NCBI GenBank assembly: GCA_039881145.1
Contig: JAYKKI010000088.1
Coordinates: 2,767,501 to 2,831,500, forward strand
DNA from: Druceiella hillmani
Taxonomy: Eukaryota; Arthropoda; Insecta; Lepidoptera; Hepialidae
DNA length: 64,000 nt
Reading direction: 5' to 3'
The notes beneath the pieces were generated by a model. The model saw only the letters and a list, made by a program, of their open reading frames with translations. It was not told the DNA's origin and did not search any database. A program made the position numbers and the translations under genes. Below, one piece after another: positions 36,222 through 48,092 of this stretch; position 1 is the stretch's first letter; the number at the start of each line of letters is the position of its first letter.

Positions 36222-36700
36222 TAGGGTATGTGACTATATTTTTATTACTAAAATCGAATAAGTAATAACATTAAAAACTGTTAAAATAAAAATATCGTAC
36301 CTAGGACTTTTCAATACAAAGTTATAACGACTTAAAAACTGATCAACTACGATTCGCGCGAAAACGCCCCATACAAAACATAACTGGCATATGACGTCAC
36401 TGTCCAGTTATTTAGCATTCATTATAAGGGAATTTATTAGATATTTCTAATATCTCGTTAATTATTGCGTTTAAGTTATATATTGCGTATTATAATTTTC
36501 TCATTTTCTTGTGTGGAAACTAAATTCATATTAACTTTGTCAACTGAAAGAAAAAAAAATTACACTTTTTCCTATTTGGAAGATTCGATTAATTGTTTGT
36601 TATATGTATTATTTTTTTCATTACAAGGTTCTTTTAAACCCTACTCTACACTTTTAAAACATTTTTACAAAAAATATCGACTTCAGTCAAATACCCCTAT
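36222..36700. mobile_element. MITE with TAGGGTATNTGACT termini, second copy
   Basis: Same family and same orientation as 19,649-20,105. It starts TAGGGTATGTGACT and ends with AGTCAAATACCCCTA-like sequence. More diverged at the right end. Confidence 0.75.
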
Positions 36701-36910
36701 TTTAACATCGTTAGGGTCTATCAAACTACTTCTAGAGATGTGACTCATTTACCATTTGAGTCTTTGCAAAATCCATTGAAACAATGTTTGATATAAGCAG
36801 TAACTATAGAAATGCATTTAGTAGCCCAATATGAGAAGCAACTATAGCAATGTATTAAGTAGCAGGACAATACTACGATGCGGCAATGAAGTTATATTTA
36901 AGGTAGTTAA

Positions 36911-37360
36911 GAGTAAGATCTTAAAATTATTATAAATATGTTTAAAGATTATTGTTTTTGTTTCCCAAACTGTTAATATAACATCATTTTAACAGTTTGA
37001 AAGAAGAAAAAATTATTTTTGCGTTTTTTTTAATAAAATGAAGTGAGAAGTTAAATTAAGGTGTGACAGTAAGATTCTAAAATTATTATATATATTTTTA
37101 AAAATGATTTTTTTTGTTTTCCCAATTGATAATACATTATTTTAAGAGTTTGTAAGAAAAAAAATAATTTTTGCTTTTTTTTAAATAAAATGAAGTGAGA
37201 AGTTAAACTAAGGTGTGACATGACAGTAAGATTATAAAATTATTATAAATATTTTTAAAAATGATTTTTTTTTGTTTTCCCAATTGTTAATACATTATTT
37301 TAAGAGTTTGTAAGAAATGAAATAATTTTTGCGTTTTTTTAAATAAAATGAAGTGAGGTG
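36911..37360. repeat. ~156-bp tandem repeat, 3 units
   Basis: Units begin at about 36,914, 37,069 and 37,226 with 'gtaagatNNtaaaattatta' and contain 'ttaataaaatgaagtgagaa'. Diverged by small indels. Confidence 0.88.
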
Positions 37361-38543
37361 AGATACCTACTTTTCCTCTAATGTTAATTATACATTCTTT
37401 GAGAGCGATTTTTACCAAAAACCAAACGATAAATAATTTTTAAATTTTAAAATTAGTTACATATTTATAGTTTGAATAATATATCAATAAATCAGTGAAT
37501 TTCGTCGACAACCCGTTCAAAAAACCAGGTATGGTAAAGAGATAGCAGTACGTAGTTATGAAAGTTTCTATTACAGGCATGGTATTTCTGTCAGGTAAAT
37601 TGGATTAGCCAATCTCTCACACCTAACGAAGGGTATCATACCTATTAATCAATAAACAAACGACAGAAATCAGTTTGATTTTGTAACACATGCTCTGCGT
37701 TAGTTATAACTAAATATTGACGTTATACTATTGTTAGCTCTCTACTGCTTTCTAACTAAATCAAAATAAATAAATATACTAAACAATCAAAATAAAGTAT
37801 TATTTACACGCCTAATAACAAATGAAATATCGTTCTCAAACTTCTGCTGGTAGAAACCATGTAATAAAATAGTCTTCATTTTGATATTTATTTCTGTAAA
37901 ATAAGATAGTAATGACAGCCAACAATACGCATTTAGTCGTCGTCGAGCAGTTTTCAAAATCGGCTATACTACACTATAAACATAGAATAAGGCTATTCCA
38001 CCATTTTTCTACTCAAAAGAAGGTAAAATTTACTTCGAATTGAAAATTGGGAAAACTTGTACAAGTCAGAAGAAAATTGTTTATAGCTGAAAAACATTTG
38101 TTTATGATTTACCATTTGGTAAGTAATCGTGATTTATCAAGTACATATAACGCATAAATGTGTTTTGCATATCTTCATTCTCAATGCACTTTTCTAAATG
38201 GGAAGGTGATCCAGAACGAATAGACTAACGCTGATTACCCCAAAAAAGATTCCTTCATAAAAATAATAATTATCTTTTTGATATTTTGTAATGTATTTAT
38301 TAGAATATCAAATAAAAAGGCGAATAGGAAATTTTCATTAATTACATAAGTGCAGTTGAGCAGCTCCTAACCCCTAGTTGAGGAACTCCTAATTAATATA
38401 TAAGGAGAGTTTGACGTCAGTACCTTCATTCAGTTTCGAGTAAAAGTACCGTAATCATCATACATCTAAGTTATCGCAAAATGTAATGAAATTGGAGCAT
38501 TGGGCTATAATCAATTTCCTGACGAAAAAATTGGAAGACGGTC

Positions 38544-38635
38544 AAGGAAATCTTTGAAAAAATATCGGTTTATGACATACAGGAACCGGATTTTTCCTGT
38601 ATGTCATAAACCGGTATTTTTTCAAAGATTTCCTT
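38544..38635. repeat. Near-perfect 42-bp hairpin
   Basis: Arms 38,544-38,585 and 38,594-38,635 pair with one mismatch across an 8-base loop (ccggattt). It lies about 140 bp left of the 1.87-kb tandem duplication and is not part of it. Confidence 0.9.
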
Positions 38636-39207
38636 CCAGAATATTCCTGATACTTACAGAATATAAGTCTGATTGTCAACTCTTGAGGTTAAATGTAAGG
38701 GTTGACTGTTTCAGTAAACTAGAGAGCCGCTAGACTCGGGTACTATCAATAATGAAACAGACCGATAAAAACTTCGCAAGAGCCAAAAATATGTTGCTAT
38801 ATGACTGCAGGATAAAAATGTAGCATACAGTTCAGGAATTAAAGAACGACAAAAAATGAGTTGGTGACATTATTCACATTAAAAAAATCACTGAACGCTG
38901 GGTGGAAAAATGCCCCAAGAAGCATTGAGTCGTCCTGAAATTTTCGGAATTGTGTGATGATAATTTAGGTGAATTTGTTCTCGGAGTATCACCATAGATT
39001 TAATGTAGAAACGATAGCACGATCTGATACTAAAACAAGAGTCCATCCGTGAATCGGAAAGGGCGAGAACCGTCTGAGAAATCCGAAGAAGAAAAATCGC
39101 ATCTATAAAAAAATTGTTTAATAAATGGATAATTCATTAAGGTCTGTTAAGCTGTTGGGGAAAAAATAGAGACAAATTTGCTGAAAGAATTTTATTTTTA
39201 TAAGGCA

Positions 39208-39284
39208 ATACTTGTATTTCTCGAAGTCCTCAAGTCTTGCCGTCTTAAAAGGCAAGGATTGAGGACTTCGAGAAATACAAGTAT
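39208..39284. repeat. 34-bp-arm hairpin in tandem unit 1
   Basis: Arms 39,208-39,241 and 39,251-39,284 (atacttgtatttctcgaagt... and its complement) with two mismatches and a 9-base loop, gtcttaaaa. Confidence 0.92.
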
Positions 39285-39474
39285 CTACCTTATCGCGCGG
39301 ATCTAGTTCTCAGTTAATACTTTTCATTCTGTAACAGGAAGAAAGATTTAGAAGGAAGGAAATTTAAGAAAGAAAGAAATGCAGGTTGTGGCTGAAGAGC
39401 ATTATGGGACAAATGCACCGAACTGTGAGGAAGGTATTAAAGGTGAGGCAGGCTATACCTTTACTCATTGTATG

Positions 39475-39543
<69 letters not shown>

Positions 39544-39731
39544 GCTGCCCGTGTGTATGTGACTGAATTCCTCCTAAACGGTTGGACTAAATTTTATAAA
39601 ATTTTGTGTGTGTAATTAAGCTGATTCGAGAATAGTTTAGATTCATAATTTGATCCGGTAGGCAGAGCCGCGATCGCGTTTTACATTTTTTAAAATTTTT
39701 GACATTAGGTGAAGCCGCGGGCACAGCTAGT
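39475..39731 (+). mobile_element. Non-autonomous Helitron-type fragment
   Basis: After a (TA)n tract, 'cgctgcccgtgtgtatgtga' and 'tcctcctaaacggttggac' lead to the end 'gccgcgggcacagctagt'. The small GCC-GCG-GGC palindrome a few bases before a terminal CTAG followed by T fits a Helitron 3' end. No coding sequence. Confidence 0.55.
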
Positions 39732-40104
39732 GGAAAATTAAATTTTATTTTGATTCTCTATTGAACTCTTTTCAACCTGCCCTCGTATTTAAGAAAAATA
39801 GTTACAAAACTTTCCACAATAAGAGCTTTATTCGAAAGGAATCTAAAACGGGCAAAATGAATTTATTTACATTTTCCAAGATAACCATCTCATGACTTTT
39901 TCTCAACAATACGTTTATATCGTGTAAGAATATATTTTCTTCCGTTAAAATGGAAGATGTGGGAAATGTATTTATGATGAGGAAAGCTTCACAGAAAAGT
40001 AAATTTTATTTTTACTCTTCAACTTTGGATAAAAGTTAAAAACTTTTCATCCAGCCCTTCTATTTAAGAAAAAAATTTCAAAACCTACCATAATACTCCG
40101 TAAT

Positions 40105-40330
40105 AGTCATCGCCGTGGTGTGCGGGGTTGATCACAAGGCATAGGGCCTATGATGATGCGGCACACCGCGGGGACCCGAGTTCGATTCCCGCCCGTTCGT
40201 CGAACGGTACTGAACTGGTTTTATGGTTGGCTGTAAGAGATCGCTTTCGTAGGAATAAGTCCTCCATATGTATCAATTAAATACATGAAAGTAGTTAAAT
40301 AAATGACACTCATAGTTCGAAGGGGACCTA
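40105..40330 (+). mobile_element. tRNA-derived SINE in tandem unit 1
   Basis: Head 'gccgtggtgtgcggggttga' and B box 'gagttcgattcccgcc' are RNA polymerase III promoter elements of a tRNA-like SINE. The body continues to about 'atcaattaaatacatgaaag'. Same family as 9945-10,140 (minus). Confidence 0.7.
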
Positions 40331-41082
40331 AAGCAGGAAAAAGGAATCATATAATTTTTTTTTGATAACCATTTCAAAATTAATATTTTCTCTGGAACAC
40401 CTTATGTCTTGTAATAGTTTTCTTCTTAACCTGATAGTAAACTTGTCTCCCGCTCTTTTTATGTATATTTACAAAGTAGACAAATTTATGTTTTTCCCCT
40501 GTAGCGATTTCCAATTTGCCGTCATTCTATAAAGTTTGACCACTTTTTCTCTTATATTTGTTCTCAGTTAGAAAAATTATTATATCTGTTCACAACCTAT
40601 TATGAAAAGATAATCTCAAAAACAAAATAAAACACTTGAATACATTACTTCGCAAGAGCCAAAAATATGTTACTATATGACTGCAGAATAAAAATGTAGC
40701 ATACAGTTCAGGAATTAAAGAACGACAAAAAATGAGTTGGTGATATTATTCACGTTAAAAAAATCACTGAACGCTGGGTGGAAAAATGCCCCAAGAAGCA
40801 TTGAATCGTCCTGAAATTTTCGGAATTGTGTGATGATAATTTAGATGAATTTGTTCTCGGAGTATCACCATAGATTTAATGTAGAAACGATAGCACGATC
40901 TGATACTAAAACAAGAGTCCATCCGTGAATCGGAAAGGGCGAGAACCGTCTGAGAAATCCGAAGAAGAAAAATCGCATCTATCAAAAAATTGTTTAATGA
41001 ATGGATAATTCATTAAGGTCTGTTAAGCTGTTGGGGAAAAATAGAGACAAATTTGCTGAAAGAATTTTGTTTTTATAAGGCA

Positions 41083-41159
41083 ATACTTGTATTTCTCGAA
41101 GTCCTCAAGTCTTGCCGTCTTAAAAGGCAAGGATTGAGGACTTCGAGAAATACAAGTAT
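41083..41159. repeat. 34-bp-arm hairpin in tandem unit 2
   Basis: Arms 41,083-41,116 and 41,126-41,159, same sequence and loop as in unit 1. Confidence 0.92.
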
Positions 41160-41332
41160 CTACCTTATCGCGCGGATCTAGTTCTCAGTTAATACTTTTC
41201 ATTATGTAACAGGAAGAAAGATTTAAAAGGAAGGAAATTTAGGTTGTGGCTGAAGAGCATTATGGGACAAATGCACCGAACTGTGAGGAAGGTATTAAAG
41301 GTGAGGCAGGCTATACCTTTACTCATTGCATG

Positions 41333-41335
<3 letters not shown>

Positions 41336-41408
<73 letters not shown>

Positions 41409-41597
41409 CGCTGCCCGTGTGTATGTGACTGAATTCCTCCTAAACGGTTGGACCAATTTTTATAAAATTTTGTGTGTGTATTTAAGCTGATTCGAGAATA
41501 GTTTAGATTCATAATTTGATCCGGTAGGCAGAGCCGCGATCGCGTTTTACATTTTTTAAAATTTTTGACATTAGGTGAAGCCGCGGGCACAGCTAGT
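41336..41597 (+). mobile_element. Helitron-type fragment in tandem unit 2
   Basis: Copy of 39,475-39,731, ending agctagt at 41,597; the TA tract differs slightly in length and has a TGTA interruption. Confidence 0.55.
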
Positions 41598-41970
41598 GGA
41601 AAATTAAATTTTATTTTGATTCTCTGTTGAACTCTTTTCAACCTGCCCTCGTATTTAAGAAAAATAGTTACAAAACTTTCCACAATAAGAGCTTTATTCG
41701 AAAGGAATCTAAAACGGGCAAAATGAATTTATTTACATTTTCCAAGATAACCATCTCATGACTTTTTCTCAACAATACGTTTATATCGTGTAAGAATATA
41801 TTTTCTTCCGTTAAAATGGAAGATGTGGGAAATGTATTTATGATGAGGAAAGCTTCACAGAAAAGTAAATTTTATTTTTACTCTTCAACTTTGGATAAAA
41901 GTTAAAAACTTTTCATCCAGCCCTTCTATTTAAGAAAAAAATTTCAAAACCTACCATAATACTCCGTAAT

Positions 41971-42195
41971 AGTCATCGCCGTGGTGTGCGGGGTTGATCA
42001 CAAGGCATAGGGCCTATGATGATGCGGCACACCGCGGGGACCCGAGTTCGATTCCCGCCCGTTCGTCGAACGGTACTGAACTGGTTTTATGGTTGGCTGT
42101 AAGAGATCGCTTTCGTAGGAATAAGTCCTCCATATGTATCAATTAAATACATGAAAGTAGTTAAATAAATGACACTCATAGTTCGAAGGGGACCT
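41971..42195 (+). mobile_element. tRNA-derived SINE in tandem unit 2
   Basis: Essentially identical to the copy at 40,105; it arose by the segmental duplication, not by a new insertion. Confidence 0.7.
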
Positions 42196-43256
42196 AAAGC
42201 AGGAAAAAGGAATCATATAATTTTTTTTTGATAACCATTTCAAAATTAATATTTTCTCTGGAACACCTTATGTCTTGTAATAGTTTTCTTCTTAACCTGA
42301 TAGTAAACTTGTCTCCCGCTCTTTTTATGTATATTTACAAAGTAGACAAATTTATGTTTTTCCCCTGTAGCGATTTCCAATTTGCCGTCATTCTATAAAG
42401 TTTGACCACTTTTTCTCTTATATTTGTTCTCAGTTAGAAAAATTATTATATCTGTTCACAACCTATTATGAAAAGATAATCTCAAAAACAAAATAAAACA
42501 CTTGAATACATTACTTCGCAAGAGCCAAAAATATGTTACTATATGACTGCAGAATAAAAATGTAGCATACAGTTCAGGAATTAAAGAACGACAAAAAATG
42601 AGTTGGTGATATTATTCACGTTAAAAAAATCACTGAACGCTGGGTGGAAAAATGCCCCAAGAAGCATTGAATCGTCCTGAAATTTTCGGAATTGTGTGAT
42701 GATAATTTAGATGAATTTGTTCTCGGAGTATCACCATAGATTTAATGTAGAAACGATAGCACGATCTGATACTAAAACAAGAGTCCATCCGTGAATCGGA
42801 AAGGGCGAGAACCGTCTGAGAAATCCGAAGAAGAAAAATCGCATCTATCAAAAAATTGTTTAATGAATGGATAATTCATTAAGGTCTGTTAAGCTGTTGG
42901 GGAAAAATAGAGACAAATTTGCAATAAAAAAGTACAGTAAATGAAAAAAAACCTTTGGAATTTGTAATAAATCAAGAAACAAATTTTAGCTGCCCCTTGT
43001 TACGCCATTACGCAATTCTCTTTAGCCGTCATTACCCTATTTTGTTTCATGCGGACCTCAAATGCGAACACTTGCCATTTTAATCTCTTTTATGGTAATG
43101 ATCACAATATACCGAATAATGATCACAGTATACCGAAATAATGAGTACAGTTACCGAATCGATAATACACATCGAAAATCATCTCTCTCATACACTCAGG
43201 AGAGATGGCCAAGAGAAAATCTAGCTAATTTTCTCATTATCACTGATTAACACATT

Positions 43257-43407
43257 ACACTGATTAGGCAATGTATCTAAATGAACACATGTCACATTAA
43301 AAACTGATTACACTGATTACGCAATGTATCTAAATGAACACATGTAACACATTACACTGATTACGCAATGTATCTAAATGAACACATGTCACATCAAAAA
43401 CTGATTA
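43257..43407. repeat. ~50-bp tandem repeat, 3 units
   Basis: Three units of 'acactgattacgcaatgtat' plus 'ctaaatgaacacatgtcaca', of 53, 46 and about 52 bp; the middle unit is shorter. Upstream (43,095-43,150) 'aatgatcacaNtataccgaa' is also repeated. Confidence 0.88.
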
Positions 43408-43409
43408 CA

Positions 43410-44455
43410 AAATATTATTTGGCAGAGTAAATGAAGGCATTGTCAGAATTTAATAAAAAAACATTGTCAGAATTTTATAAAAAAGCATTTTCAACGAGCT
43501 GTGTAGTGCACAGATATAATACTTTTTCCAATTTATCTAATTGATACATATGGCTCACCCTAAAAACGCTTGTTTGTTTTAAATATTACATTAAGATGAG
43601 ACATCAAAGTCAAATCAAAAACTGTATCAAGGAATAGTTTCAGAGATATGTCCAGCAAAAATATTAGCTAATGACTAGCAAAAGATAGCAGAACGTAAAC
43701 GTTATGTGGATAAGTAGCTTTATACATAAATGTTCCTAATGTTCCTAACCTCTAGTTTTAAATTAGTTTTTGATAACACCGATTTTACAAGTTACGGCCA
43801 TTTTTTTAATTGGCATGCAACCATCATCATCAGATTTTCCCAACCAAAAATTAAAGTATATTATAAATTTTAATTAGTTTTCTTTAAATGTTCTCGGAAT
43901 ATGTTTTATAACAATAATCAAATTGAAGTTACAAAGATAGATCCAAAACCAGATCGTGGGATGATTTAGGGATTGATTCCAATTGAGTTTTTTAAGAATT
44001 ATACTGAAATCGTGCTGAATTATACTGAAATTATACTGAGATCGTGGGATGATTTAGAGATCGAAGTTCGGTTTTTCCAATTCAGTTTTGGCCGCTTTCC
44101 AAGCAGTGGGATGATTTTGGGACTGAAGTTTGTGCTTTTCAGCTTTTTACTTTCAGATTTTTAAGAATTATACTGAAATGATATAATTAGTGATAAAAAT
44201 ATAAAAGTGGTTTAAAATTCAGCATAACCTAAATCGTATCGTAAAATTCGAGTTATTTTAACGTATACATATATTTTATGGCGGCGCTGTATAATGTGCG
44301 CAAGTATCGTGTGTACGAAAAAGGCGACAAATAATCGTGAATATTATTTTCAATTTTCTAAAAAAAAGTCACCTTTTAAATTATATTTTAACGACAATCA
44401 ACTATTTTTCAGTCAACGAATAACGTCTTTTATTGTCCGACATTTATTCCCGGAC
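43410..44455. other. Intergenic DNA with short imperfect repeats
   Basis: 43,955-44,170 repeats 'gtgggatgattt' and 'aagaattatactgaaat' irregularly. No gene seen. Confidence 0.4.
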
Positions 44456-44458
44456 ATG

Positions 44459-44577
<119 letters not shown>

Positions 44578-45462
44578 ATGCTGGCACTATGTACGTTGCA
44601 AATTTTCAATAAGGAATTTAAAAACAAAAAGAATTATCATTAATAAAAGTCGTTTATCACCTACTATACATTCACGGAGACACGAGAATAAACCAAAACA
44701 AAGCAGTCCACATTCATCTTATCATATTTTAGCCAGTTTTACACCAAATCATATCATAACAAATTTTATATGTTAATACATACAAATATACTTAATTAAC
44801 TTATAAAAGTTCAGCTTTTACAAACAAAACGCACCACATATAAATAATACCTTACCTAAAGAGAAAATATACGTCTTTATTATAAAAGGGAACTTGATAT
44901 ACTGAATATACCCCGAGTTCTATTAAATAAATAATAAATGAAATTAAGAAGAAAGAAAATGAATTCTATTAATAAATAATATTTTTTACCAAAAAACCAA
45001 AGAAAAAAAGCATCGAAATTTGGATATCAGATTTCCATCACATACATAAACCAGTGTTTTACCGTTGCGCCAATGACTTACTGTGCGTGGTGACGAAATA
45101 AAAATATACTTACTAACTCGCACGCTCTATGTTCCGTTCGTTCGGTCGCACTCTACTTAACACCGAGCATACCCGAAGTCGATTCCTCGCCCATACTTGG
45201 TCTACCGCGAGTGTACCCGAAACAAAATCATAAACCAAAACAATTTTTTACTTCAAAACTCTTGCAACGCAAAATCTATAACAGTTAATCACATACATCC
45301 TGAAATTGTTTATAGATTTCATTGTTATGTTCCATTTTTTTAGGTATTATTTTAATAAGCTCTGAGGGTTTAGTTAAAATATAATCATTTAAAAGAAAAT
45401 AAGTCTATGTTTCAATTTTGCAACAGAGAACTGATTTGATAATTAACAATGTATATCGTTGA

Positions 45463-45605
45463 CAATTAAATGAAACTACGTGATGTAGTATTATTTCTAC
45501 TTTCTTTTAAGTAAACAAGTCAAAGAAAGTAGAAATAATACTACATCACGTAGTTTCATTTAATTGTGAATAATGAATTTCTACAAAATTAACGCGAAAT
45601 ATATT
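45463..45605 (-). mobile_element. Foldback retroelement, internally deleted copy
   Basis: The core is a perfect 46-bp hairpin (arms 45,462-45,507 and 45,522-45,567). On the right it carries a tail (45,568-45,605) that matches, in inverted orientation, the left tail of the larger copy at 49,046. Direct flanks 'gtatatcgttga' (45,451-45,462) and 'gtataccgttga' (45,608-45,619) form a 12-bp target-site duplication with one mismatch. The hammerhead-bearing inner part has been lost. Confidence 0.8.
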
Positions 45606-47439
45606 CAGTATACCGTTGACTTTTTTGTACACATCATGTTGTCTACATTATTTTCGTAGATTATACTAATGCAGCTGAAAGTTTAACACAATTCTTCCTT
45701 CAATTAAATCGGTGTTTCTAATTGCCTACTGGGCTTTAAAAATATGTTGCATACCCCATGTCTGTCTGAATAATGAAAGATTGTGAGTTTCATGTCAATC
45801 GGATAAGTCGTTATTTTAACAAACCTTAAAAACAAACTAACAAAGATAACTTTACCTCTTTATAAATAATCAGCCCTGCGTTATACTTTACTTATCGTAT
45901 ACCTTGGATTATGCACGAAAATATCATTTGTCTTAAAGTTCGTCTTAAAAATTGATATGTTGTATCGCCCTCAAGTGTCCTGGCCTTTATTGTTCGTTAA
46001 CGCACCACTTTACTTTGTTTTGATTGCACTTCAAGTAACGTTTATTCATAATGTTATTTTCAAGGTCGGTTTCAAATTGTCGATGGAAAATTTTGTCATT
46101 CTTTAGAAAGTCGAAAGTATTTTGCGAATTTATTTGGTATTGATTCGGAAAATTCTTTAATTCTGGAGTGCGGATTTTCTTGGCATTTCATATTTACGAG
46201 ATAAGTTATACACGTAAGTATCTCTTTCTAGGTATATAATATAGTATATACCATAATTTTCATGGGGCAACTATAAAAATAAGTCATCTAATCTTTCAGT
46301 GTACTCAATTAATTCTACTGTAAGACTAAATTTGCTAAATAATCGAAAACACATAGAAATAAACTATAAAGTCAGCCGTGACGTCTATTGTTTTAGACAC
46401 ATTTACGTCAAGTGAAGTAAGGTGCCATTTTAACCTACGTAGCTGTCAAAATAAAGGTTGCGTAATGATACAATATGCGGACGCCTGCTTAAAAGCTAAT
46501 AATTCCATAACCTATACGTTATTTATAAAGTAACATGATACGACATAGGGCTGAATATATTATAATTAAACGTTCAAAATTGTAAGACATAAGAGATGGT
46601 TGATTTACTTAATCGAAAGGTGAGTAATTCCATATTATTACAATACGTCCATAAATACGACGTTCGCTCTATTTAAACTATACGCTTCGTTTAAACTCGT
46701 GACCTAAATTACACCCGAGTTATCTGACGATACTTTTTCGATCGAAATATTATATTTCGTGGGAAAAGATTAAGTGTATCATTTGATTTGGTGCCCAGAT
46801 TATATGCTAGTGCTTATGTCAACTCTGTCACGAACATTTTTATCGAAAGAAATATAGATCGAAAATTAATGTGACGAGACGACGCTGTTTTGAAAAAATG
46901 CAACGTAACGTTTGATTAAACTGAAACAAAAGTTTTTAAGAGTAGTATTTAGAAATGTATATCTGAATATTTTTCTTCAAAATTATATTTATTTACTTTA
47001 AACTTTATGTACGCATAAAATATTATATATAACATTTAGCCGACTTATTACTATATGAGCAGTCTCTTCTAATCAACCGCAATTATAAAATATTAAAGGT
47101 AAGATTGAAATGAAGAAAACAAAATGAAGAGGTTTATTTAAAATATTTCCAAAATGTTATGTGCTACAGTGTATTTTATAATTTTTACATATTTTAGTAT
47201 ATTATAATTTTTACATACTTTTTTTATTTTTAATAATAATTTAAAAGTCACTGGGGAGAGGGCGCCTTGTTAACGGATTTGCGCGCAATTATATGAAAAC
47301 AGAAACATTAAAATGAATTATTTTCAAGGGGTGTTTAATTCTATTTTAAAATACATGTCCAACGACACCCACATATCGGGGAAGATAAACTTTCTTTGTT
47401 CCCTTTTTCATTGTATAGTAGGGCAGGACGAAATTTTTT

Positions 47440-47735
47440 TTCCTTTTTCTAATCCATTTCTTTTCTGATTTAGGTTTATCAGTATCTCTATACCATGGGG
47501 ACCCCAGGTCGCTCGTCGATGGAGGCTGGAGTGGTGTTTGTAATCGCGTAGCTAAAATACCGCAGACCAGTGACGGACAGCAGCGCTCCTGGTGCAAGAA
47601 GCTACACACTGCAATTGTCAGGCCGCCTGCCTAGCGTGGAGAATGGGCTTTATCTCCAACGATATACAACATGTATATCGTCGGAGAGGCCTATGTCCAG
47701 CATGGAACTGAGAACAGCTGTGGATTATTTTTAAA
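47440..47735 (+). mobile_element. 3' end of an RTE-type LINE
   Basis: 47,683-47,711 reads 'gagaggcctatgtccagcat', the conserved end of RTE elements in Lepidoptera (protein GEAYVQ-like). A hairpin just before it pairs ctccaacgatatac with gtatatcgtcggag (47,656-47,690). The upstream 47,490-47,640 is GC-richer and resembles ORF remnants, but I could not align it by eye. Confidence 0.65.
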
Positions 47736-47744
47736 TTACGGTAA

Positions 47745-48092
47745 GTACACTCAAAATTAGTAATAACTCAATCATAAATAGATAAATAAACCGATCAAAT
47801 TTTGACAGTTTACTTTTGACACACAAAACGCACAAAACAACTGATACCAGTAGTGAGCGCCATTTTTGTTTATTTACGCACATGCGTACATTTCTTGTCT
47901 TATTTTATTGTGTTGATCTATCTTTTTCGGTTGTTAAATAAGTCCTATTTTCCATCCTTCTTACGATAGGTTCCGTACATTCAAACGTTACAGATGAACG
48001 TTGCAATTAATGTTGCAAAAACGTTGTTAAACTTTGCGAACTTTACATTTTACTCTCGTTGCGCCCAAAGAGGTTTCATTTTAAAAATATTT
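47745..48092 (-). repeat. Dispersed repeat family, copy C
   Basis: Reverse complement of the left 350 bp of copy A/B: 'cgttgcgcccaaagaggttt' at 48,058 and 'actgataccagtagtgagcg' near 47,850. Truncated at its junction with the LINE end. Confidence 0.75.

Larger units (their letters stand above)
38771..42922. repeat. 1.87-kb tandem duplication, 2.2 units
   Basis: Unit 1 is 38,771-40,646 (1876 bp), unit 2 is 40,647-42,512 (1866 bp) and partial unit 3 is 42,513-42,922 (410 bp). Units differ at about 1% of positions plus a small indel near 39,370, and units 2 and 3 look identical over their overlap. Each full unit holds a 34-bp-arm hairpin, a (TA)n tract, a Helitron-type end and a SINE, so the duplication came after those insertions. 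Recent, or possibly an assembly artefact. Confidence 0.95.

Noticed and set aside
40130..40200. Possible tRNA gene with A and B boxes
   Set aside because: The head lacks a foldable cloverleaf and continues into a SINE body found at three sites.
40764..40985. 73-codon open frame repeated at 42,630-42,851
   Set aside because: It is the same frame in two tandem units, closed by changes in unit 1, with no motif; it is explained by the duplication.
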